From the NCBI GenBank assembly GCA_000720845.1, contig JODU01000018.1, positions 173,626 to 237,625 on the forward strand: 64,000 bases of DNA, written 5' to 3'. The position numbers were made by a program, and so were the translations under genes. The notes below the pieces were generated by a model. The model searched no databases, had not been told where the DNA came from, and saw nothing but the letters and a program-made list of their open reading frames with translations. Below are positions 56,340-64,000 of this stretch, in pieces. This DNA is from Kitasatospora aureofaciens. GTDB taxonomy: Bacteria; Actinomycetota; Actinomycetes; Streptomycetales; Streptomycetaceae. Every line of letters begins with the position of its first letter. The first letter of the stretch is position 1.

Positions 56340-59312
56340 ATGAGACGAAGAGCGAGATCGATCCTCGCCGTCGGCGCGCTCCTGATCGGCGGAGCGAGCT
56401 TCGCGCCCATTGCCCAGGCACAACCCGCGGACCCGGGGACCCCGGACGCGAACGAAGTGAAGGTCTTCCGCGCCGACGTCACCAAGGAGCAGGTACCCCT
56501 GCTGCTGGCCGCCGGACAGGACGGCCACGAACTCGGCGAGCAGGTACCCGACCGGGGAACCGCCGCCGTCGAGCTGTACCTCACCGAGAAGCAGGCCGGC
56601 ACGCTGGAGAGACAAGGCGTCGACCTCGTCGAGCACACCCTGTCCGCCAAGGCCGCCGAGCGCGTCGAGAGCGCCGCCGACGGCGTCTTCCGTCCCTACA
56701 GCGGCAGCGGCGGTCTGCGCGAGGAGATCCTGCGGACCGCCCAGGAGAACCCCGGCCTCACCAAGGTCGTCTCCATCGGCAAGACGGTCAACGGCCAGGA
56801 CATCCTGGCGCTCAAGCTCACCCAGCACGCGAAGAAGTCGAAGGACGGCTCCAAGCCCTCCGTCCTCTACATGTCCAACCAGCACGCGCGCGAGTGGATC
56901 ACCCCGGAGATGACCCGGCGGCTGATGCACCACTACCTGGACAACTACAAGAAGGACCGGCGGATCAGGGAGATCGTCGACTCCACCGAACTGTGGTTCG
57001 TCCTGTCGGCCAACCCCGACGGCTACGACTACACCTTCGAGGACACCGACCACCGCCTCTGGCGCAAGAATCTGCGCGACGTCAACGGCGACGGCACCAT
57101 CAGCACCGGCGACGGCGTCGACCTCAACCGCAACTTCGCCTACAAGTGGGGCTACGACGACGAGGGCTCGTCCCCCAACCCCACCAGCGAGACCTACCGC
57201 GGCGCGAGTCCCGGCTCCGAGCCCGAGACCAAGGCGCTGGACGCCTTCCAGAAGCGGATCGGCTTCACGTACGGCATCAACTACCACTCCGCCGCCGAAC
57301 TCCTCCTCTACGGCGTCGGCTGGCAGGTGGCCACCGACACTCCGGACGACGTCCTCTACAAGGCGCTGGCCGGCACCCCCGACAACTCCGCGATCCCCGG
57401 CTACCACCCGCAGGTCTCCTCGGAGCTGTACACCACCAACGGCGAGGCCGACGGACACGCGGCCAACGTCAACGGCATGGCGATGTTCACCCCCGAAATG
57501 TCGACCTGCCAGACGGCCTCCGACGTGGACCCCGACGACCAGTGGAACGCGCGCGACTGCCAGTCGGGCTTCAACTTCCCCGACGACGAGAAGCTGATCC
57601 AGCAGGAGTTCGCCAAGAACGTCCCCTTCGCGCTCTCCGTCGCCGAGACCGCCGCCCACCCCGACCGGCCGTCCTCCTCGGTCGGCCTGGACGCCGCCGA
57701 CTTCACCCCCGCCCCCTTCACCACCTCCTACGCGCGCGGCGCCGGCCAGGAGGTCTCCGTCGTCGTCCGCAAGTCCGTGCGCGACAAGGAGCTGAAGTAC
57801 CGCGTCAACGGCGGACGCACCCACGACGTGGCGCTGCGGCCCTGGCGGGGCGGCGAGACGTACGGCGGTGAGGACAACCTCTACTTCGACGAGTACCGGG
57901 CCGAGGTCCGGGGCGCCGACCCCGGCGACCGCGTCGAGGTCTGGTTCACCGGCGAGACGCCGCGGGGAGGGCACGACCGGCACGGCAAGCGCACCGAGAG
58001 CGAGCACTTCACGTACACGGTCGCCGACCGGCCCCGCGCCGACGTCCTCGTCGTCGCCGAGGAGGGCGCGAAGGCCACCCGGACACAGACATACGTGGAC
58101 GCGCTGAGGGCCAACGGCCACCGCGCGGCCGTCTGGGACGTCGCCACGCAGGGCGCTCCCGACGCGCTCGGCGTCCTCGGACACTTCGGCACCGTCGTCC
58201 ACTACACGGGCGCCGCGGTGCCCGGCAACGCCACCCAGCTCCAGCTGCGCGCCTTCCTCAACGAGGGCGGCAAGCTGATCGAGGCCGGCGAGCAGGCCGG
58301 CGGCGACGTCGACCTCGGCGGCGGCACCCTCTCCGACGACTTCAGCCAGTACTACCTCGGCGCCTACACCCGCACCTCCACCTCCGGCGCCACCGGCTTC
58401 ACCGGCTCCGGCAAGCTCGACAAGACCGGCGGCACCCTCGGCGACGCGCCCGGCAACCCGCTGGACGCCGCCGGGACCTACAGCGTGACCTCCGACGAGC
58501 TGGACCCCGGCACCTACCCGCAGTTCGCGAGCGAGGGCGCCGGGAAGTTCGCCGGGACGGTCAACCCGTACGGGCCGTACGCGGGGGAGTGGATGGCCGC
58601 CGCCGTCCACACCGACGACTCCTACAAGCGCCTGACCCGCACCGTCGACCTCACCGGTGTCACCGCCGCCGACCGCCCCACGCTCCGCACCCAGCTGCTG
58701 TGGGACACCGAGCGCGGCTACGACCACGCCCTGGTCGAGGCCCACACCACCGGCGGCGACGACTGGACGACCCTGCCCGAGGCGAACGGCGCCACCGGCA
58801 CGGCCGTGCCCGCGGAGTGCGCGGCCGGGTTCTACATGGGCGAGCACCCCTGGCTCGGGCACTACCTGACCCTCTCCGACGACGGCTGCACCGCCACCGG
58901 CACCACCGGGCAGTGGAACAGCCTCACCGGCTCCTCCGGCGGCTGGAAGCAGGTCGAGTTCGACCTGAGCGCCTACGCCGGGAAGTCCGTCGAGCTGTCG
59001 GTCGCCTACGTCACCGACCCCGGCAGCGGCGGCCGCGGCGTCCTCGCCGACGAGGCCTCCCTGGTCGTCGGGGGCACGGCGACCCAGACCGAGGGCTTCG
59101 AGACCTCGCTGGGCGCCTGGCAGGTCTCCGGACCGCCCACCGGCAGCCCCGCCGTCCTGAAGGACTGGGCCCGCACCGGGACGCTGTTCCAGACCTACGG
59201 CGCGGTCACCACGGACGACACCGTGCTGCTCGGCTTCGGACTGGAGCACCTCGCCGAACCGGCCGCCCGCGCGGCGCTGGTCCGGCAGGCGCTGCGTGCC
59301 CTGGACGAGTGA
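56340..59312 (+). CDS. Secreted M14 zinc carboxypeptidase with long C-terminal extension
   Basis: A 990-residue exported metallo-carboxypeptidase. Residues 1-28 are a Sec signal (RRRARSILAVGALLIGG, cleavage near AQAQP). The M14 catalytic domain covers about 115-445: SNQHAREWITPEM carries zinc ligands His182 and Glu185, ANPDGYDYTFE and DLNRNFAYKWG the Asn-Arg substrate site, and YHSAAELLLY the third ligand His. The final Glu is expected near LSVAETAAHP. The rest contains a glutamine-amidotransferase-like segment (about 560-650, DVLVVAEEGAKATRTQTYVDAL) and MAM/immune-inhibitor-like beta domains. A GGGGGG stretch precedes the ATG. It probably degrades extracellular peptides. Confidence 0.88.
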   Translation: MRRRARSILAVGALLIGGASFAPIAQAQPADPGTPDANEVKVFRADVTKEQVPLLLAAGQDGHELGEQVPDRGTAAVELYLTEKQAGTLERQGVDLVEHTLSAKAAERVESAADGVFRPYSGSGGLREEILRTAQENPGLTKVVSIGKTVNGQDILALKLTQHAKKSKDGSKPSVLYMSNQHAREWITPEMTRRLMHHYLDNYKKDRRIREIVDSTELWFVLSANPDGYDYTFEDTDHRLWRKNLRDVNGDGTISTGDGVDLNRNFAYKWGYDDEGSSPNPTSETYRGASPGSEPETKALDAFQKRIGFTYGINYHSAAELLLYGVGWQVATDTPDDVLYKALAGTPDNSAIPGYHPQVSSELYTTNGEADGHAANVNGMAMFTPEMSTCQTASDVDPDDQWNARDCQSGFNFPDDEKLIQQEFAKNVPFALSVAETAAHPDRPSSSVGLDAADFTPAPFTTSYARGAGQEVSVVVRKSVRDKELKYRVNGGRTHDVALRPWRGGETYGGEDNLYFDEYRAEVRGADPGDRVEVWFTGETPRGGHDRHGKRTESEHFTYTVADRPRADVLVVAEEGAKATRTQTYVDALRANGHRAAVWDVATQGAPDALGVLGHFGTVVHYTGAAVPGNATQLQLRAFLNEGGKLIEAGEQAGGDVDLGGGTLSDDFSQYYLGAYTRTSTSGATGFTGSGKLDKTGGTLGDAPGNPLDAAGTYSVTSDELDPGTYPQFASEGAGKFAGTVNPYGPYAGEWMAAAVHTDDSYKRLTRTVDLTGVTAADRPTLRTQLLWDTERGYDHALVEAHTTGGDDWTTLPEANGATGTAVPAECAAGFYMGEHPWLGHYLTLSDDGCTATGTTGQWNSLTGSSGGWKQVEFDLSAYAGKSVELSVAYVTDPGSGGRGVLADEASLVVGGTATQTEGFETSLGAWQVSGPPTGSPAVLKDWARTGTLFQTYGAVTTDDTVLLGFGLEHLAEPAARAALVRQALRALDE

Positions 59313-59374
59313 ATTCCGGTGAGCGGGGGACTGGCCCGGTGTAGCCAAATCGGGTGATCGGTCCCCGTCGCCAA

Positions 59375-59412
59375 GGGCGGTCCGTACCCCTACTGGCGGG
59401 TACGGACCGCCC
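59375..59412 (+). terminator. Carboxypeptidase terminator
   Basis: GGGCGGTCCGTACCC (59375-59389) and its perfect complement (59398-59412) form a 15-bp stem with an eight-base loop, ahead of the gap promoter region (TAGGGT at 59460-59465). Confidence 0.85.
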
Positions 59413-59539
59413 TGCCGGGTATGGGCCGTCTCGATGTCACCCCCGACGCCGTAGGGAGGTAGGGTCGGAGGTGGTCGGGGACATCCCAAATACAGCTCGC
59501 CGGCACATCGGGCCGGCGTACCAACGAGGAGATCGGTTC

Positions 59540-60550
59540 GTGACGATCCGCGTAGGCATCAACGGCTTTGGCCGCATCGGTCGCAACTACTTCCGCGCGC
59601 TGCTGGAGCAGGGTGCGGACATCGAGATCGTGGCTGTCAACGACCTGGGTGACACCGCGACCACCGCCCATCTGCTGAAGTACGACACCATCCTCGGCCG
59701 CCTCAAGCACGAGGTCACGCACACCGAGGACACCATCACCGTCGGCGGCAAGACCATCAAGGTCCTCTCCGAGCGCAACCCGGCCGACATCCCGTGGGGC
59801 GAGCTGGGCGTCGACATCGTGATCGAGTCGACCGGCATCTTCACGAAGAAGGCGGACGCGGAGAAGCACATCGCCGGCGGCGCCAAGAAGGTCCTCATCT
59901 CGGCTCCGGCCAAGGACGAGGACATCACCATCGTGATGGGCGTCAACCAGGACAAGTACGACCCGGCGAACCACCACGTCATCTCCAACGCCTCCTGCAC
60001 CACCAACTGTGTGGCGCCGATGGCCAAGGTCCTCGACGAGAACTTCGGCATCGTCAAGGGCCTGATGACGACGGTGCACGCGTACACGAACGACCAGCGC
60101 ATCCTGGACTTCCCGCACAAGGACCTGCGCCGCGCCCGTGCCGCCGCGGAGAACATCATCCCGACCACCACGGGTGCCGCCAAGGCCACCGCGCTGGTCC
60201 TGCCGCAGCTCAAGGGCAAGCTCGACGGCATCGCGATGCGCGTCCCGGTCCCGACCGGCTCGGCCACCGACCTGGTCGTGGAGCTCCAGCGCGAGGTCAC
60301 CAAGGACGAGGTCAACGCCGCGTTCAAGAAGGCCGCGGACGGCGGCGACCTCAAGGGCATCCTGTTCTACACCGAGGACGAGATCGTCTCCTCGGACATC
60401 GTCGGCGACCCGGCCTCCTGCACCTTCGACTCGTCCCTGACCATGGTCCAGGACGGCAAGTCGGTGAAGATCCTCGGCTGGTACGACAACGAGTGGGGCT
60501 ACTCGAACCGCCTCGTCGACCTCACGGTCTTCGTCGGCAACCAGCTCTGA
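59540..60550 (+). CDS. gap: Glyceraldehyde-3-phosphate dehydrogenase
   Basis: NAD-dependent glycolytic enzyme converting glyceraldehyde 3-phosphate to 1,3-bisphosphoglycerate. It is 336 residues long. RVGINGFGRIGRNYFRALL is the NAD fold, ASCTTNCVAPMAKVL holds the catalytic Cys (about residue 155), and SVKILGWYDNEWGYSNRLVDL is the conserved C-terminus. AGGAG lies nine bases before GTG 59540. A nested hairpin follows before pgk, so pgk-tpiA may be partly separate. Confidence 0.97.
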   Translation: MTIRVGINGFGRIGRNYFRALLEQGADIEIVAVNDLGDTATTAHLLKYDTILGRLKHEVTHTEDTITVGGKTIKVLSERNPADIPWGELGVDIVIESTGIFTKKADAEKHIAGGAKKVLISAPAKDEDITIVMGVNQDKYDPANHHVISNASCTTNCVAPMAKVLDENFGIVKGLMTTVHAYTNDQRILDFPHKDLRRARAAAENIIPTTTGAAKATALVLPQLKGKLDGIAMRVPVPTGSATDLVVELQREVTKDEVNAAFKKAADGGDLKGILFYTEDEIVSSDIVGDPASCTFDSSLTMVQDGKSVKILGWYDNEWGYSNRLVDLTVFVGNQL

Positions 60551-60580
60551 TCGACTTCAGCAAGGCACCTCGATGCGGTA

Positions 60581-60622
60581 GCAGGGCTCGGACAGCGCAA
60601 GGTCGCGCTGCCCGGGCCCTGC
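60581..60622 (+). terminator. Nested hairpin between gap and pgk
   Basis: GCAGGGC (60581-60587) pairs with GCCCTGC (60616-60622), enclosing CAGCGC (60593-60598) paired with GCGCTG (60605-60610). It could end or attenuate the gap transcript. A TAGGAT -10-like element follows at about 60649-60654, before pgk. Confidence 0.65.
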
Positions 60623-60684
60623 GTCGCGTCCGCCGCGACCAGTCCTCGTAGGATCACGAGCGATCCGAGAACCCAGGAGCCCTC

Positions 60685-61896
60685 TTGAAGACGATCGACG
60701 AACTGCTCTCCGAAGGCGTCGCGGGCAAGCGCGTCTTCGTCCGCGCCGACCTGAACGTCCCGCTGGACGGCACGACCATCACCGACGACGGCCGCATCCG
60801 CGCCGCAGTGCCCACCGTCAAGGCGCTGGCCGACGCGGGCGCCCGCGTGATCGTCGCCTCGCACCTGGGCCGCCCCAAGGGCGCCCCGGACCCCGCCTTC
60901 TCCCTCGCCCCGGCCGCCGCCCGCCTCGGTGAACTGCTCGGCGCCGACGTCGCCTTCGCCGAGGACACGGTCGGCACCTCCGCCGAGGCCGTCGTCTCCG
61001 GCCTCGCCGACGGCCAGGTCGCCGTCATCGAGAACCTGCGCTTCAACGCGGGCGAGACCAGCAAGGACGACGCCGAGCGCGCCGCCTTCGCCGACAAGCT
61101 GGCCGGCCTTGCGGACGTCTACGTCGGCGACGGCTTCGGCGCGGTGCACCGCGGGCACGCCTCGGTCTTCGACCTGCCCAAGCGGCTCCCCCACTACGCC
61201 GGGTACCTCATCGCCACCGAGGTCGGCGTGCTCAAGAAGCTCACCGACGACGTCAAGCGCCCTTACGTGGTCGCCCTCGGCGGCGCCAAGGTCTCCGACA
61301 AGCTCGCCGTCATCGACCAGCTGCTCGGCAAGGCCGACCGGCTGCTCATCGGCGGCGGCATGGCGTACACCTTCCTCAAGGCCAAGGGGTACGAGGTCGG
61401 CATCTCCCTGCTCCAGGAGGACCAGATCCCGGCGGTCCAGGAGTACATCGAGCGCGCCGAGAAGAACGGCGTCGAGCTGGTCCTGCCGGTCGACGTCCTG
61501 GTCGCGCCCGAGTTCCCCGACCTCAAGACGAAGGCCCCGGCCCACCCCACCACCGTCGCCGCGGACGCCATCCCGGCCGACCAGGAGGGTCTGGACATCG
61601 GTCCCGAGACCCGCAAGCTGTACGCATCGAAGCTCGCCGACGCCGCCACCGTCTTCTGGAACGGCCCCATGGGCGTCTTCGAGCACCCCGACTACGCCGA
61701 GGGCACCAAAGCGGTCGCCCAGGCCCTCGTCGAGGCCCCGGGCTTCACCGTGGTCGGCGGCGGCGACTCCGCCGCGGCCGTGCGCACGCTCGGCTTCGAC
61801 GAGAACGCATTCGGCCACATCTCGACCGGCGGCGGCGCCTCCCTCGAATACCTCGAGGGCAAGACGCTCCCCGGCCTCGCCGCACTGGAGGACTGA
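60685..61896 (+). CDS. pgk: Phosphoglycerate kinase
   Basis: Transfers phosphate from 1,3-bisphosphoglycerate to ADP. It is 403 residues long. VFVRADLNVPLDGTTITDDGRIRAAVPTV is the PGK signature, ASHLGRPKG and FGAVHRGHASVFDLP the 3-phosphoglycerate site, and WNGPMGVFEHPDYAEGTKAVAQAL plus VVGGGDSAAAVR the nucleotide site. The start is a TTG (60685) with AGGAG five bases before it; no ATG or GTG fits the conserved N-terminus MKTIDELL. It is five bases from tpiA. Confidence 0.97.
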   Translation: MKTIDELLSEGVAGKRVFVRADLNVPLDGTTITDDGRIRAAVPTVKALADAGARVIVASHLGRPKGAPDPAFSLAPAAARLGELLGADVAFAEDTVGTSAEAVVSGLADGQVAVIENLRFNAGETSKDDAERAAFADKLAGLADVYVGDGFGAVHRGHASVFDLPKRLPHYAGYLIATEVGVLKKLTDDVKRPYVVALGGAKVSDKLAVIDQLLGKADRLLIGGGMAYTFLKAKGYEVGISLLQEDQIPAVQEYIERAEKNGVELVLPVDVLVAPEFPDLKTKAPAHPTTVAADAIPADQEGLDIGPETRKLYASKLADAATVFWNGPMGVFEHPDYAEGTKAVAQALVEAPGFTVVGGGDSAAAVRTLGFDENAFGHISTGGGASLEYLEGKTLPGLAALED

Positions 61897-61901
61897 CCCC
61901 G

Positions 61902-62678
61902 ATGACCACCCGCACGCCGCTGATGGCGGGCAACTGGAAGATGAACCTCAACCACCTGGAGGCCATCGCCCACGTCCAGAAGCTCGCCTTCGCCCTCGCG
62001 GACAAGGACTACGACGCCGTCGAGGTCGCCGTCCTCGCCCCCTTCACCGACCTGCGCTCCGTGCAGACCCTGGTCGACGGGGACAAGCTCAAGATCAAGT
62101 ACGGCGCCCAGGACATCTCCGCGCACGACGGCGGCGCCTACACCGGCGAGATCTCCGGCCCCATGCTGGCCAAGCTGAAGTGCACGTACGTGGCTGTCGG
62201 CCACTCCGAGCGCCGGCAGTACCACGCCGAGACCGACGAGATCGTGAACGCCAAGGTCAAGGCCGCCTACAAGCACGGCCTGACCCCGATCCTGTGCGTC
62301 GGCGAGGAGCTGGACGTCCGCGAGGCCGACAACCACGTCGAGCACACCCTCGCCCAGGTCGAGGGCGGTCTGAAGGACCTCCCGGCCGAGCAGGCCGAGT
62401 CCGTCGTGATCGCCTACGAGCCCGTGTGGGCCATCGGCACCGGCAAGGTCTGCGGCGCCGACGACGCCCAGGAGGTCTGCGCGGCGATCCGCGGCAAGCT
62501 CGCCGGGCTGTACTCCCAGGAGCTGGCCGACAAGGTCCGCATCCAGTACGGCGGCTCCGTCAAGTCCGGCAACGTCGCCGAGATCATGGCGAAGCCCGAC
62601 ATCGACGGCGCCCTGGTCGGCGGCGCCTCGCTGGACTCGGACGAGTTCGTCAAGATCGTCCGCTTCCGCGACCAGTAG
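61902..62678 (+). CDS. tpiA: Triosephosphate isomerase
   Basis: Interconverts dihydroxyacetone phosphate and glyceraldehyde 3-phosphate. It is 258 residues long and folds as a TIM barrel. MAGNWKMNLNH holds the N-terminal Asn-Lys site, AVGHSERRQYHAETD the catalytic His, and VIAYEPVWAIGTGKVC the catalytic Glu and flexible loop; IQYGGSVKSGN and GALVGGASLDSDEFVKIV form the phosphate site. It follows pgk by five bases, so the two are co-transcribed. Confidence 0.97.
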   Translation: MTTRTPLMAGNWKMNLNHLEAIAHVQKLAFALADKDYDAVEVAVLAPFTDLRSVQTLVDGDKLKIKYGAQDISAHDGGAYTGEISGPMLAKLKCTYVAVGHSERRQYHAETDEIVNAKVKAAYKHGLTPILCVGEELDVREADNHVEHTLAQVEGGLKDLPAEQAESVVIAYEPVWAIGTGKVCGADDAQEVCAAIRGKLAGLYSQELADKVRIQYGGSVKSGNVAEIMAKPDIDGALVGGASLDSDEFVKIVRFRDQ

Positions 62679-62745
62679 CCGGCGCCCGGTCGAGAGGCAG
62701 ATCGACCAGTGAGTATGCGCTAGCGGCGATACGTCGTACCCTTGC

Positions 62746-62778
62746 GGGGGCATGGTGGCCTGCTGTCACCGTGCCCCC
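62746..62778 (+). terminator. Hairpin between tpiA and secG
   Basis: GGGGGCATGGTG (62746-62757) pairs with 62767-62778 over twelve positions, one of them a U-G pair, with a nine-base loop. It may end the pgk-tpiA transcript or structure the secG leader. TACCCT just upstream could be a -10. Confidence 0.6.
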
Positions 62779-62813
62779 GTCGTTCATCCGAATCCGAGGA
62801 AGTTGGTCCAGCC

Positions 62814-63050
62814 GTGGTTTTGGGGTTCTCGATCGCCCTGATCGTCTTCAGCCTGCTGCTGATGCTGCTGGTGCTGATGCACAAGGGGAAGGGCGGCGGC
62901 CTCTCCGACATGTTCGGTGGCGGCATGCAGTCGTCCGTCGGCGGCTCCTCGGTCGCCGAACGCAACCTCGACCGGATCACCGTCGTGGTCGGTCTGTGCT
63001 GGTTCGCGTGCATCATGGTGCTCGGCCTGATCATGAAGGCCAACAACTGA
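62814..63050 (+). CDS. secG: Preprotein translocase subunit SecG
   Basis: Small component of the SecYEG protein-export channel. It is 78 residues long with two membrane helices (about 4-24 and 55-75) and the conserved loop HKGKGGGLSDMFGGGMQSSVGGSSVAERNLDRIT between them. GTG 62814 places the first helix at the N-terminus, as in other SecG proteins; a GAGGA lies 12 bases upstream. Confidence 0.95.
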   Translation: MVLGFSIALIVFSLLLMLLVLMHKGKGGGLSDMFGGGMQSSVGGSSVAERNLDRITVVVGLCWFACIMVLGLIMKANN

Positions 63051-63086
63051 GGGGTCCCGTCGCCCCGTCACACACTTGTGCACGTA

Positions 63087-63135
63087 AAGCCCCATGTCCG
63101 GTACGCGCCTCGGCGCGCCGCCTATCATGGGGCTT
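63087..63135 (+). terminator. secG terminator
   Basis: AAGCCCCAT (63087-63095) pairs perfectly with ATGGGGCTT (63127-63135) and encloses a second GC-rich hairpin (GCGCC...GGCGC). It lies 36 bases after the secG stop. Confidence 0.7.
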
Positions 63136-63263
63136 GCGTCTGTGCACTGGAGCTTGTAACTCCAAATACTGGACGCGCGTTGGGCCTTACGTAGACTGAG
63201 GCGCTCGCAGCGTAGCGAAACGCCGACTCGCTTCGCGGCACCATCACGCAGGGAGTTACGACC

Positions 63264-63599
63264 GTGGCAAGTGGCAACGCGATCCGGGGAAGCCGGGTCG
63301 GGGCGGGGCCGATGGGCGAGGCCGAGCGTGGCGAGTCCGCGCCGCGTCTGCGCATCTCCTTCTGGTGCTCCAACGGACACGAGACACAGCCGAGCTTCGC
63401 GAGCGACGCCCAGGTCCCGGAGACCTGGGACTGCCCGCGCTGCGGCTTCCCCGCCGGACAGGACCGGGACAATCCGCCGGACCCGCCGCGCACCGAGCCC
63501 TACAAGACCCACCTCGCGTACGTGCGCGAGCGCCGCAGTGACGCGGACGGCGAGGCGATCCTCGCCGAGGCGCTCGCGAAACTGCGCGGCGAGATCTAG
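63264..63599 (+). CDS. RNA polymerase-binding protein RbpA family (probable paralogue)
   Basis: A 111-residue RbpA-family protein. RbpA binds sigma region 2 and the core enzyme and stabilises open complexes. The N-terminal tail MASGNAIRGSRVGAGP has the arginine motif that contacts RNA polymerase, FWCSNGHE and WDCPRCGFPA provide the zinc-site Cys/His residues of the core domain, and the C-terminal sigma-interaction domain is EPYKTHLAYVRERRSDADGEAILAEALAKLRG. Canonical streptomycete RbpA, as I recall it, lies by a dolichol-phosphate mannosyltransferase gene, so this locus by secG and pgi is likely the second family member. GGGAG precedes GTG 63264. Confidence 0.85.
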   Translation: MASGNAIRGSRVGAGPMGEAERGESAPRLRISFWCSNGHETQPSFASDAQVPETWDCPRCGFPAGQDRDNPPDPPRTEPYKTHLAYVRERRSDADGEAILAEALAKLRGEI

Positions 63600-63691
63600 T
63601 TCCCTCTCCGTCGGACGCCTTCACTCCTGATCATTAAGGTGGGAACAGCCGGGACAGCTGGGACACCCAAGGAAGAAGGCTGACGTCCGAC

Positions 63692-64000
63692 ATGAACGCA
63701 GACGGTCGTACCAGGCTCCACCAGACGCCCGAATGGGCCGCGCTGGCCAAGCACCGCGAGCAGCTCGGCGAGGTGCGGCTGCGCGAGCTGTTCGCCGCGG
63801 ACCCGGAGCGCGGCACCGGCTGGACGCTCCGCGTGGGAGACCTGTACATCGACTACTCGAAGCACCTGGTCACCGACGAGACCCTGCGGCTGCTGCGCGA
63901 TCTGGCCGCCGCCACCGACGTGTTCGGGCTGCGCGATGCGATGTTCCGCGGTGAGCGGATCAACATCACCGAGGACCGGGCCGTGCTGCACACGGCGCTG
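63692..64000 (+). CDS. pgi: Glucose-6-phosphate isomerase (5' part, runs off the window)
   Basis: Interconverts glucose 6-phosphate and fructose 6-phosphate. Only the first 103 codons are inside the window. LYIDYSKHLVTDETLRLLRDLA and the signature LRDAMFRGERINITEDRAVLHTAL identify it clearly. The ATG at 63692 is the first in frame; GGAAGAAGG lies about 14 bases upstream, a rather long spacing. A TAAGGT element at 63636-63641 may be the -10. Confidence 0.93.
   Translation, partial: MNADGRTRLHQTPEWAALAKHREQLGEVRLRELFAADPERGTGWTLRVGDLYIDYSKHLVTDETLRLLRDLAAATDVFGLRDAMFRGERINITEDRAVLHTAL

Overview
The window is high-GC actinobacterial chromosome and almost certainly Streptomyces. Third codon positions are strongly G/C. 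GTG and leaderless starts are common, rare TTA codons occur, and the developmental regulator WhiA lies behind uvrC-rapZ-yvcK. The block uvrB ... uvrA ... uvrC-rapZ-yvcK-whiA ... gap-pgk-tpiA-secG ... pgi is the conserved Streptomyces core. No tRNA, rRNA, insertion sequence, prophage or CRISPR array was seen.

Layout. 1-10.4 kb: a small hypothetical protein, a secreted lytic transglycosylase, an HrpB helicase, a methyltransferase, ribosomal protein S1 behind a long leader, a PAC2 protein, CoaE and a TPR protein. 10.5-18.6 kb: mixed housekeeping and accessory genes (methyltransferase, DoxX, S4 protein, uracil-DNA glycosylase, GNAT/RidA pair, nucleotidyltransferase, FUSC, DUF899). 18.6-21.1 kb: a WhiJ-type developmental locus (RsbW-like ATPase, XRE regulator, DUF397 partner). 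21.2-32.3 kb: methyltransferases, a lone GltD, CorA, a pseudouridine kinase/glycosidase pair, Ogt, a secreted glycerophosphodiesterase and an MHYT protein. 32.3-39.8 kb: uvrB, then a tellurium/metal-stress module (TerD, TerD fusion, TerC, Ca2+/H+ antiporter). 39.9-50.6 kb: aroQ, a beta-lactamase-fold/mycothiol-isomerase-fold pair, uvrA, YceI, a sugar kinase with its LacI regulator, and a Rieske lipoprotein. 50.9-64 kb: uvrC-rapZ-yvcK-whiA, a secreted M14 carboxypeptidase, the lower-glycolysis operon, secG, an RbpA-family protein and the start of pgi.

The strongest regulatory signal is a repeated promoter of the form TTGTCRGTG-N8-TAnnnT, the LexA-independent RecA_NDp/PafBC DNA-damage promoter of actinobacteria. 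It stands in front of ogt, uvrB, terD, uvrA and uvrC. Excision repair, alkylation repair and a tellurium-resistance gene in this window therefore look like one damage regulon. The second is a yybP-ykoY (Mn2+) riboswitch before terC, whose closing-stem strand can alternatively pair over ten bases with the terC ribosome binding site.

Sequence oddities include a methyltransferase whose reading frame and ribosome binding site point to an AUC start, a YceI gene that has lost its stop codon by an apparent one-base deletion, two TTA (bldA-dependent) genes, a TerD protein fused to an FtsK-like domain with no P-loop, a triplicated 9-residue repeat at the N-terminus of RapZ, and a lysine/alanine tail on UvrA.
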